Of a stretch of 31,101 nucleotides of DNA, positions 8,040 through 15,012 are shown piece by piece (positions within the stretch are counted from its first letter, which is position 1; each line of letters begins with the position of its first letter). Origin of the DNA: Myxococcales bacterium (GTDB taxonomy: Bacteria; Myxococcota; Polyangia; HGW-17; SLPX01); contig SLPX01000264.1 of the NCBI GenBank assembly GCA_007131745.1, positions 1 through 31,101 on the forward strand, read 5' to 3'. Below the pieces are notes generated by a model. It saw nothing but the letters and a program-made list of their open reading frames with translations. It made no database searches and was not told the DNA's origin. Made by a program: the position numbers and the translations under genes.

Positions 8040-9074
8040 TCAAAACATGAAAGAGGGGCCGACAAAGCCATAAATATTATCGTGCACGGTTCCCTGGGAA
8101 TACTCCAGGTAGAAAGAAAGCCCGACCGGCCAATCCCTGTGGAAAAAAGCGGTTCCAATGGTTCGCACGGTCCACTTTTTGTGGTTGGCGTTGTAGTGCG
8201 CTCGGATGCGGAGTTGCATTGCGTGGTGGAAATTGAGAAACAACTCCATTCCGATGAGCGCTGAATGATAGTGCTTCCATTTTTTGACATCCAGCGGGGG
8301 GATTGTCTTGAGATCGTCGACAGGTGCCGGGATGTAGACCGAACCTCCGGGGGTGTGGATCCTGAGTTTCAAACCTTCGTAAAGGTAAGACACGTAGGGC
8401 GTGACACTCCAGTTTTGTAGAGGAAGCAAGAATCGAAATCCTATTCTCGGAAAAGGAGCGAAAACATCATTTTTTACTTTGAACAAGGGAAATCCAGCGG
8501 TTGCCTCCACCCCTTCTTTTGTAACCGTGTCCTTGAAATCATGTATGCTCGTCCTGACACTGTGATAGGTGAAACCGAGGCCGAAGCGGACATCCAGCCA
8601 TGCGAGCACCGGCAAGCGGTAATCCATGGAAAGGACGTCTCCCACAACGGTGGAGCTGTTTACGGACGGAACGACGAAAAAGACGTTAAACAAGGAAAAC
8701 CGGCCGTATACGAAAACCAAGGCGAACGCGCTCCCCCAGCCTGAATCAACCAATTCCTTTACCCTTGGTGTTGTTTCATCAGGACCGGTCGGAATTTCGT
8801 ATTCAAACCTGATGCTGTTGCGAATAGCGCCCGCCATGGGAGTCAAAATGACGCGTGGTTTCTTGGAATCAACGGTGTCCTTGAGCTTCTTTTCCCCGAT
8901 CTTTTTGGCCGAACGCAAATCCCAATCCGAGGAAGACGGTGCTTGACCACCATAAGCCATGGTTTCAAAGCATAGAGAGAACACCATGCATAGAAAGCAC
9001 GTTAACCACGCCAAGAAACGCTCGACCCTTTTAGAGAAAACTCTTTTCGATATTGTGGCCGGGCCCGGTTTCAT
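8040..9074 (-). CDS. Outer-membrane beta-barrel-like protein, unknown function
   Basis: A 344-residue protein that I do not recognise as a named family. A long basic leader precedes a hydrophobic signal core (about 19-40) ending in MAYGGQA. The mature part is rich in alternating aromatic and polar residues typical of beta strands, for example WLDVRFGLGFTYHS and WSVTPYVSYLYEGLKLRI, and it finishes in GFVGPSFMF. A C-terminal phenylalanine is the usual signal for BAM-dependent outer-membrane insertion. The start codon overlaps the stop of the upstream lipoprotein gene as ATGA (9071-9074), so the two are translationally coupled and probably act together at the outer membrane. No transport or enzyme motif is visible. 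Confidence 0.78.
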   Translation of the reverse strand: MKPGPATISKRVFSKRVERFLAWLTCFLCMVFSLCFETMAYGGQAPSSSDWDLRSAKKIGEKKLKDTVDSKKPRVILTPMAGAIRNSIRFEYEIPTGPDETTPRVKELVDSGWGSAFALVFVYGRFSLFNVFFVVPSVNSSTVVGDVLSMDYRLPVLAWLDVRFGLGFTYHSVRTSIHDFKDTVTKEGVEATAGFPLFKVKNDVFAPFPRIGFRFLLPLQNWSVTPYVSYLYEGLKLRIHTPGGSVYIPAPVDDLKTIPPLDVKKWKHYHSALIGMELFLNFHHAMQLRIRAHYNANHKKWTVRTIGTAFFHRDWPVGLSFYLEYSQGTVHDNIYGFVGPSFMF

Positions 9075-9562
9075 TCGTTCCGCCAGCTTTCATCTTCGGC
9101 CTCAACGAGGATCGCGATTCCGTTCTCTTGGAGAGAAACGCTCATGGGGAGCCACGGGGTCCCTTCAACGTGGGATGGCATCCCGGTTGCGTATGCGACA
9201 CCGATGACGACCGAGTATTCGCCGGGCGGGAAATCATACACCTCGTTCTGGGCGAAATTCATGACAAAACCAGCGAGAAAGTTTTCCCCTTCTTCTCCCA
9301 GAAGCGCGGCCACAGGCATAGCTTCCGGTCTTGCGGAGAAATCATTGTAGTCCTCGGCCGAGTATACTGCTACCGACGGACGGAATCCCTCCGTCACCGC
9401 TCCCTCTGGGTAAACAACATCTATCTCGATTGTGAGATCCTTTGCCGCTGCATCTTCCAGGTCTTTCGTGTCGCCGGTTTCACACGAAAGTTGGAACGCG
9501 GCCGCCCAAAGAAGAGCGAGTGCTGAAAACGCTACAAGAAAAACGGATGAGATTGGTTTCAT
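9071..9562 (-). CDS. Predicted lipoprotein, unknown function
   Basis: 163 residues. The first 27 form a lipoprotein signal: basic start MKPISS, hydrophobic core, and a lipobox-like FQLSC with C27 as the lipidated residue. The mature domain is acidic and mainly beta in character (LTIEIDVVYPEGAV, EYSVVIGVAYATG, IAILVEAED), consistent with a small beta-sandwich. The frame is open further upstream to 9724, but ATG at 9562 is preceded by AAAGG at eight bases and directly starts the signal peptide, so it is preferred. It is the first gene of a two-gene unit with the barrel protein, with a 4-bp ATGA overlap. No known family was recognised. Confidence 0.75.
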   Translation of the reverse strand: MKPISSVFLVAFSALALLWAAAFQLSCETGDTKDLEDAAAKDLTIEIDVVYPEGAVTEGFRPSVAVYSAEDYNDFSARPEAMPVAALLGEEGENFLAGFVMNFAQNEVYDFPPGEYSVVIGVAYATGMPSHVEGTPWLPMSVSLQENGIAILVEAEDESWRNE

Positions 9563-9595
9563 TCCATGACCTTTGTCGTCTGTTTTTTGCAGCCC

Positions 9596-9624
9596 ATTTT
9601 TGCCCGCGGACAGCATGGCGTCAA
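9596..9624 (-). promoter_or_regulatory. Possible promoter for the lipoprotein/barrel pair
   Basis: On the minus strand TTGACG (9624-9619) is 17 bp from AAAAAT (9601-9596), which would start transcription about 25 bases before the lipoprotein ATG at 9562. The -35 matches 5 of 6 positions and the -10 matches 4 of 6. Confidence 0.35.
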
Positions 9625-9748
9625 GTCTGGTACGAAGAGGTGAAATCAGCCTCAAAGAAACTTTGTTATTCCACGGAAGGATTGATCCAAGTGCGAATTC
9701 AGAGCTTGTTTTTTGGTCATCCATGAGAGTAGATGCTTCAAGGAGGCA

Positions 9749-9765
9749 GGCGATATATTATCGCC
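9749..9765. promoter_or_regulatory. Perfect inverted repeat in the divergent region 9563-9833
   Basis: GGCGATA-TAT-TATCGCC is a perfect 7-bp inverted repeat with a 3-bp centre. It lies between the divergently oriented lipoprotein and SppA-like genes, 69 bp before the latter's start. Its middle holds TATATT, a 5-of-6 match to a -10 box, but no good -35 is seen 16-18 bp away. An operator for a dimeric regulator is the simplest reading. Confidence 0.45.
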
Positions 9766-9833
9766 GGGATGATGACGCTTCGCCCTTTTGTCGTGAGACG
9801 GATGATTGCAGAATATCGATACAGGATGGAAAA

Positions 9834-12425
9834 ATGATACATGAAAAGAATGTCTCCCGGAAGCTCCGGGCGTTTTCAGCCGCGGCCGTTTGCACGCTGA
9901 TGATTTGCATGGTCGGCAGCGCTGCACGCGCGCAGGGGCGGAGATTGGATGACCGGCCGACGGAAGGAATTCTGTTGTTCGGCTCGGGTTTGCTTGGGCC
10001 TCCGGAAGCATGGTGCGGAGAAACCAATCCCGCGGGGTTGGCTTTTATACGGAACTGGAGCCTGAGTTTACATCACACCGAGATGGATTCACGCAGTGGG
10101 CGTGGGGGTACGGGGAGCGCTTTTTTCTGGGCTCAAAAAATCCCATGGGTCCCTCTCGCCTACGGGGTTACCGGCCAGTACCTGAGGTGGCCGGATTCTT
10201 TCGGTCCGGGTTACGGAGAGGTGGGAAAGCTGGGATTTTCATTGGCGTGGAAAATCAGCCCTATAGCGAGCGTTGGAATGTCGGTAAACCATTTCATCGG
10301 TCCGGGCAGCGAAGGGCTCGATGGTATGACCACCTGGGAATTTTCCAGCCTGTTGCGCCCGGTTCCTCATTTTGCTCTGGGAATGAAGATCTCGGACGTG
10401 TTCATGCCGAAATGGTGGAACGGGTTGCCGTTGCAACGAACCTGGGACTTGGAAGCCGGATGGCGGCCGATGGGAGACTCCCGTTTGACCTTGATGCTTG
10501 GGGCGCGGCTGGGGGAAAGACGGTCTACAGCGGATCCCAGGTTCGGTCTGGAATGGAGGTTGTGGCGGGGGATTTTCTTGAGGGGGGAGCTTGAGTACAG
10601 GTACAGGAAGATTCCCACAGACGGACCTGCCGATGGAATTCAGGATGTGAATGATTTCAGAGCGGTGTTTGGTCTGGCGGTTAATTTTTCGAATTGGGGG
10701 GCAGGGATGGGAGCGGCTTTTGGAAGCGCGCGCGCCGGGTTGGACCGAAGCGTGTTCAGCGGTGCCGGAGGTTGGGTGCGGATAAGCGGGGCTGATACTC
10801 CCTCGGTGTATCAACGTGGTGACAAGGCGGTTGTCTTGAGAGTTCCTCCTCCATCGGCTTCGGAAAAAGCTTTCTTGTCATTTGTACTGGATGCTGAGCG
10901 GTCCATAAGGAACCGCAAGGTCGCTGCCGTGATAGTTTCGATTTCGGATGAAGGCGCGGGTTGGGCGCGGGCTCAGGAGGTGCGGGACCTGGTGAAACGC
11001 ATGAGAAAAAAGGGAAAGAAGACGGCTGCGGTGGTCAAGACGCCGGGTAACAACGCGTATTACATTGCGACGGCAGCGGACAATGTGTGGTTGGATCCTT
11101 CGGGCGGCTTGATGATTTCAGGAATGTCCGTTTCGAGGTTGTATTACAGGAAACTTCTGGAGCGCCTGGGGGTTCGCGTCCAGTTTGTCAAGCACGGGGG
11201 TTACAAGACCGCGCCCGAGACTTTCGATCGAGAGGGACCTTCTTCCGAGGCAGAGGAAGTAAGCAGTGAGATTTTGAAAGAGACTTACGGAGAATGGATC
11301 CGTGCGCTTTCGGCCCGCGGCGCGTTGAAATCCGAACGTTACGTAAAGAAAAAAATGAAACAGGTGCCGTTTACTCCCGGTGAGGCGCTCAAGTTGGGAT
11401 TTGCAGACGATACCATTTACGAAGACGAGGTGAACGAAAAGCTCCGCAAATTGGTGGGACGCAGTGTCAGGTTGATTCCTGCGGGTGATCCGGTGCGCAG
11501 AGATCATGAATGGGGGCGCAGGAATGCGATCGCTGTGTTGATCGTGGAGGGAGATATAGTATCGGGTCGCAGTCGCAGAATACCCTTTCTGAACCGGTAC
11601 ACGGCAGGAGACGAAACATTGATCAGGGTGATCCGAAGATTGAGGGCATCACCCAGGATCAAGGCGGTTGTGATCCGGATCGACAGCCCGGGTGGAAGCG
11701 CTACCGCGTCTTCAAGAATCAGGCGGGAACTCGCCAAATTGGGTGAGGTCAAACCTGTCATTGCATCCTTGAGCAATGCTGCTGCATCCGGAGGATACGA
11801 ACTAGCTTCGGCCGCGGGTTCGATTTTCGCCCAGCGATCCACTTTGACAGGCAGTATAGGCATTTTTGCCGGAAAACCCGATGTGAGCACCTTGATGGAA
11901 AAGCTGGGAGTTGGAATCCACATGTGGGAGGAAGGTCCGTTCGCCGGCTTGAAGAGCAATTTTGTGCCGTTTACGCCGGAACAGAAAAAGATGCTCGAAA
12001 AGAAACTCCATGAACATTACATGAGGTTCGTGAAGTCGGTAGCCGAAGGTCGCGAAAACATGAACGAGGAAGAAGTGGAAAAAGCAGCAAAAGGGCGGGT
12101 CTGGACCGGACTTCAGGCGAAAGACCTGGGGCTGGTTGATCATATCGGAGGTCTGAGTGATGCAATGGCGGAGGCTCGTCGAAAGGCGAATCTGCCCGTG
12201 GATTCTCCGGTCCTGGTGTATCCTGAAGAGCCGAAAGGGTTAATTGCAAAGCTGACTGGAGGGATCGTTGGAACCGGACCAAAAAACGCGGGAATGGATT
12301 CTGACGTTAAGTGGAGCCCACTCTCTCCGGCATATGGGATTCTCAAAACGATCCCGCCGAGTTTTTTGTTTGCGCATGATGACATGTTTTTCACCCGGAT
12401 GCCTTATGACCTGTTGATTCGATGA
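9834..12425 (+). CDS. SppA-type (S49) protease fused to a barrel-like N-terminal domain
   Basis: 863 residues. A signal peptide (1-33, ending ARA) is followed by about 290 residues with outer-membrane-barrel character, including a NPAGLA motif (65-70) of the sort seen at the start of FadL/PorV-type barrels. The remainder is a tandem S49 signal-peptide-peptidase pair as in the long SppA of E. coli: the catalytic lysine candidate is K458 (HGGYKTAPE) in the first repeat and the serine is S652 (SNAAASGGYELAS) in the second, with TGSIGIF downstream. SppA cleaves leftover signal peptides or other membrane peptides; here it would act in the periplasm. The frame is open upstream to 9573, but ATG at 9834 has AGGA at the right distance and directly starts the signal peptide. 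E. coli SppA has about 618 residues, so the N-terminal domain accounts for the excess. Confidence 0.88.
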   Translation: MIHEKNVSRKLRAFSAAAVCTLMICMVGSAARAQGRRLDDRPTEGILLFGSGLLGPPEAWCGETNPAGLAFIRNWSLSLHHTEMDSRSGRGGTGSAFFWAQKIPWVPLAYGVTGQYLRWPDSFGPGYGEVGKLGFSLAWKISPIASVGMSVNHFIGPGSEGLDGMTTWEFSSLLRPVPHFALGMKISDVFMPKWWNGLPLQRTWDLEAGWRPMGDSRLTLMLGARLGERRSTADPRFGLEWRLWRGIFLRGELEYRYRKIPTDGPADGIQDVNDFRAVFGLAVNFSNWGAGMGAAFGSARAGLDRSVFSGAGGWVRISGADTPSVYQRGDKAVVLRVPPPSASEKAFLSFVLDAERSIRNRKVAAVIVSISDEGAGWARAQEVRDLVKRMRKKGKKTAAVVKTPGNNAYYIATAADNVWLDPSGGLMISGMSVSRLYYRKLLERLGVRVQFVKHGGYKTAPETFDREGPSSEAEEVSSEILKETYGEWIRALSARGALKSERYVKKKMKQVPFTPGEALKLGFADDTIYEDEVNEKLRKLVGRSVRLIPAGDPVRRDHEWGRRNAIAVLIVEGDIVSGRSRRIPFLNRYTAGDETLIRVIRRLRASPRIKAVVIRIDSPGGSATASSRIRRELAKLGEVKPVIASLSNAAASGGYELASAAGSIFAQRSTLTGSIGIFAGKPDVSTLMEKLGVGIHMWEEGPFAGLKSNFVPFTPEQKKMLEKKLHEHYMRFVKSVAEGRENMNEEEVEKAAKGRVWTGLQAKDLGLVDHIGGLSDAMAEARRKANLPVDSPVLVYPEEPKGLIAKLTGGIVGTGPKNAGMDSDVKWSPLSPAYGILKTIPPSFLFAHDDMFFTRMPYDLLIR

Positions 12426-12557
12426 GCGGTTTTGTCGCGTCAACGTAGGGGTTCACGGTTTGGACGCGGTTTGGGGAGAATATTTCGTTGTTGACATTCG
12501 ATTAATGTTGGAATTAGAAGGCCTCACTGACGCGATGTGTCGAGATCGGGGTTTTGC

Positions 12558-12586
12558 TTGACCCTGGTCCGGGATTTTTGTAGCCT
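12558..12586 (+). promoter_or_regulatory. Weak promoter candidate before the MopE-like lipoprotein gene
   Basis: TTGACC (12558-12563) and TAGCCT (12581-12586) are 17 bp apart in the 256-bp gap 12426-12681. The -10 matches only 3 of 6 positions. The same gap holds an 11-bp direct repeat gattaatgttg (12500-12510 and 12632-12642). No terminator stem was seen after the protease gene. Confidence 0.25.
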
Positions 12587-12681
12587 TATTGTTATTGAAA
12601 TTAGTGTAGCTGATTTACATAAAATACAGTTGATTAATGTTGTTTTGGGAGTTTTTCCAGGAGAGCAAAAGGAGTGAAGTT

Positions 12682-13989
12682 ATGAAAAACTTTGGTTTGA
12701 AAAAGGTGGGGTACGCGCTCGCAGGGATGTCCGCGTTTGTTTTGTTGATGTCATGCAGCGACGGCGGCACTTCGACCCCCGTGAATATTATATGTACAGA
12801 AGGCCAGGTGAGGGATTGCGTGGATGCTCATGGGAATCCGGGGACCCAGGTGTGCTCGAACAACACCTGGCTGGCCTGTGATGGGGTTTGCGTTCCCAAA
12901 CCCGAGGAGTGCAACGGACGGGACGACAGTTGCAACGGAAAGATCGACGAAGACGACCGCGGTCCGCTTCGCCGGGTTTGTGAAACCGAATGCGAGCAGG
13001 GCTATGAGTATTGTTACAACGGCCAGTGGGAGGAATGCGATGCCCGAAAACCCGAGCCGGAACAGTGCGACGGGATCGACAATAATTGTAACGGCCTGAC
13101 CGACGAGGTGTGTGACTGTGTCCACGGCACGACCCGGCTTTGCGGCACCGACGTGGGTGAATGCGAATATGGAACCCAGACGTGTCATTTTGGCGTGTGG
13201 ACGGAATGCGTGGGCGGAAAGGGGCCTGAGGAAGAAAAATGCGACGGGAAGGACAACAACTGCAACGGCGTGATCGATGAGGGGTGCGCGTGCGTGCTTG
13301 GTGAATTCCGTGATTGCGGCACCGACGTAGGACAGTGCGAGTTCGGAACCCAGTACTGCATAGGAACCCAGGACGATCCGCAATGGGGGCCGTGCGAAGG
13401 CGGAATTGGCCCGCAACCCGAACAGTGCGATGCACTCGACCACAGCTGCACCGGGGAGACCGACGACGGCTTGCCACCGGATCAATACGAGAGCAACGAC
13501 ACCTGTGCAACGGCCAGGGGATGGCCTCAGACTTCAGGTTCACTCGGGGAGATATGGGAAGACGAAGGGCCTTCCGAACTCTTGGCCACGATCTATCCCG
13601 AGGGGGACGAGGACTGGTACCACTTCGTGGCGCGCGAGGCTTTTCATTTGGATTGCATACCGAACCCGGGTGCTGACCAGTGTTTCGCCATAGAAGTCAC
13701 TTTCACTTTGCCTTACGGATTGAACCCTGCAGACGTGTATTTGAGATTAATGTATGACTGGAACGCTGATTGTTCCGACGGATGGGATCAGGAATGGACT
13801 TCCCTCAACGCGGGCACGTGGCAGGGCAACAAGTGGTCGGTAAAGGTCTGGTGGGAAGGAAAGTGTGGTCTCACTGATGATGCTGATTTTTACTTCTTGG
13901 TGCGGGGAGCGAACGAAAACATACGCTCCTGTCACGAGTATGCAGCAACCGCGGAGTTCATTTACTACGGCCGTCAGTCCTGTTTCTAG
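12682..13989 (+). CDS. Lipoprotein with MopE-like cysteine repeats and PPC-like domain
   Basis: 435 residues. The signal ends in VLLMSC with C25 as the lipidated cysteine. Residues 38-263 hold four cysteine-rich units, each ending in a C-[DN]-G-x-D-x-x-C-N-G-x-x-D-E-like motif (77-91, 129-142, 187-201, 249-262). This motif is known from MopE-type proteins and the many 'putative metal-binding' surface proteins of Myxococcota, and its Asp/Asn-rich loop suggests calcium binding. Residues 264-435 resemble a bacterial pre-peptidase C-terminal (PPC) domain, opened by YESNDTCATA and with GDEDWYHF at 308-315. It is probably a cell-surface protein. ATG at 12682 has AAGGAG seven to eight bases upstream; an in-frame start at 12637 lacks support. 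It converges with the Rlu gene, leaving only 15 bp between stops. Confidence 0.85.
   Translation: MKNFGLKKVGYALAGMSAFVLLMSCSDGGTSTPVNIICTEGQVRDCVDAHGNPGTQVCSNNTWLACDGVCVPKPEECNGRDDSCNGKIDEDDRGPLRRVCETECEQGYEYCYNGQWEECDARKPEPEQCDGIDNNCNGLTDEVCDCVHGTTRLCGTDVGECEYGTQTCHFGVWTECVGGKGPEEEKCDGKDNNCNGVIDEGCACVLGEFRDCGTDVGQCEFGTQYCIGTQDDPQWGPCEGGIGPQPEQCDALDHSCTGETDDGLPPDQYESNDTCATARGWPQTSGSLGEIWEDEGPSELLATIYPEGDEDWYHFVAREAFHLDCIPNPGADQCFAIEVTFTLPYGLNPADVYLRLMYDWNADCSDGWDQEWTSLNAGTWQGNKWSVKVWWEGKCGLTDDADFYFLVRGANENIRSCHEYAATAEFIYYGRQSCF
12793..13470 (+). repeat. Four imperfect cysteine-rich coding repeats
   Basis: Protein-level repeats of about 45-60 residues in the MopE-like lipoprotein. Units 2 and 3 keep the canonical CDGxDNNCNG. 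Unit 1 has CNGRDDSCNG and unit 4 has decayed to CDALDHSCTG. Units 3 and 4 also share CGTDVG[EQ]CE[YF]GTQ, which suggests recent duplication of that pair. Confidence 0.85.
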
Positions 13990-14004
13990 TCAACACTTGC
14001 AGGT

Positions 14005-15012
14005 CTACATTTCGAGACTGAACGGAAAATTCGTGAAATAGGGGGGTGGAGGCGCGTCGACCCGTGTCGTTTCCCCGGTGATCGGATGGGGAAAGATGAT
14101 GGAAAATGCGTGGAGCGCGTGGAAGGGAAGAAGGAGTTTTTCCATTATCTCCGGGGTCATCCCGTGCTCGATATAATTCAAAAATATTTGCGGTTCCTTT
14201 CCGTAAATCTTGTCTCCTACAATGGGGTGGCCTATCGCTTCCATGTGAGCGCGTATTTGGTGCTGGCGGCCGGTTTCGGGCCGGATTTCCAAGAGTGAAA
14301 AAGAATCGGTTGTTTTCACGGGGTGGTAATGGGTCAGCGACGGCCGCCCTTCCGGGTTCACCCCCTGCTTAATCCGGATGATAGAGTTTGTGTCAGGACC
14401 CAAGGGAAAATCCACCTTGCCGGGTTCCGCGACTCGGCCGTGTACCAGGGCCATGTAGGTTTTTTGAACTTTGTTTTCCGAAAAACATTTCTTTAATTCG
14501 CGTTCGGCACGCTTTGTACGGCACATCAGGATCACGCCGGATGTTTCACGGTCCAATCTGTGAGCCGGCACGGGCGCGGAATCGGATCCGTATCGTTTCT
14601 TCAAGAGGCTGGTAAGGGTGTTTTCAAGGAAGTTTCCGGTGGGGTGAACCGGCAAGCCGGCCGGTTTCCCAACTGCCGTGTATTCGGAATCTTCCTGCAA
14701 AACAACGTAATCGGTCGGCACGGGTGGATCCTTGGGCGCGGGCCGGCGGATGTGAATCTTGTCTCCGCATGCAACTCGCACTCCGGCTTTGGATGGTTTC
14801 AAGTTGTTTATGGTCAGGTTTGAAGCGATGACCTTTACGGCCCGGCTTCGTGACAACCGGAACCGCTTGGTGAGAAAAAGATCCAGCCGCATTCCATGGA
14901 AACGTTTTTCAACGGTGACGTGGAGGTCAATGAAACGGCCGGAAAGTTCATTCCGTCCGACCGTTGGGCGGGAGCCGTGGTTGTTGCCTGACCTATCTAT
15001 GCCGGTGCTCAC
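14005..15012 (-). CDS. RluA/RluD-family pseudouridine synthase
   Basis: Isomerises uridines in large-subunit rRNA, or possibly tRNA. An S4 RNA-binding domain (about 35-90, MRLDLFLTKRF) precedes the synthase domain, whose catalytic aspartate is D154 in HRLDRETSG (151-159). Further family motifs are VGKPAGLPVHPTG, ETGRQHQIRAHM and GHPIVGDKIYG. The reading frame extends to 15174, but that part lies wholly inside the kinase gene. GTG at 15012 overlaps the kinase stop as GTGA and gives a normal 335-residue protein, so it is taken as the start, with translation probably coupled to the kinase. Sequence alone does not say which uridine it modifies, so no rlu letter is given. Its stop lies 15 bp from that of the convergent lipoprotein gene. 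Confidence 0.92.
   Translation of the reverse strand: MSTGIDRSGNNHGSRPTVGRNELSGRFIDLHVTVEKRFHGMRLDLFLTKRFRLSRSRAVKVIASNLTINNLKPSKAGVRVACGDKIHIRRPAPKDPPVPTDYVVLQEDSEYTAVGKPAGLPVHPTGNFLENTLTSLLKKRYGSDSAPVPAHRLDRETSGVILMCRTKRAERELKKCFSENKVQKTYMALVHGRVAEPGKVDFPLGPDTNSIIRIKQGVNPEGRPSLTHYHPVKTTDSFSLLEIRPETGRQHQIRAHMEAIGHPIVGDKIYGKEPQIFLNYIEHGMTPEIMEKLLLPFHALHAFSIIFPHPITGETTRVDAPPPPYFTNFPFSLEM

Noticed and set aside
8017..8045. Possible terminator with an A9/T9 run after the barrel-protein gene
   Set aside because: Only a 4-bp stem (GGAA/TTCC) can form around the run, too weak for an intrinsic terminator.
9573..9833. N-terminal extension of the SppA-like reading frame (87 residues)
   Set aside because: It lies in the divergent promoter region, has no signal or domain, and ATG 9834 has a proper ribosome binding site and starts a signal peptide.
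12490..12520. TTGACA at 12491 as a promoter -35
   Set aside because: The hexamer is perfect, but the sequence 16-18 bp downstream does not resemble a -10 box.
12751..13543. Long minus-strand frames opposite the MopE-like repeats
   Set aside because: They are the antisense of cysteine-rich repeats with high GC third positions; their translations are Arg/His/Ser-rich or Ala/Val-rich and match no fold.
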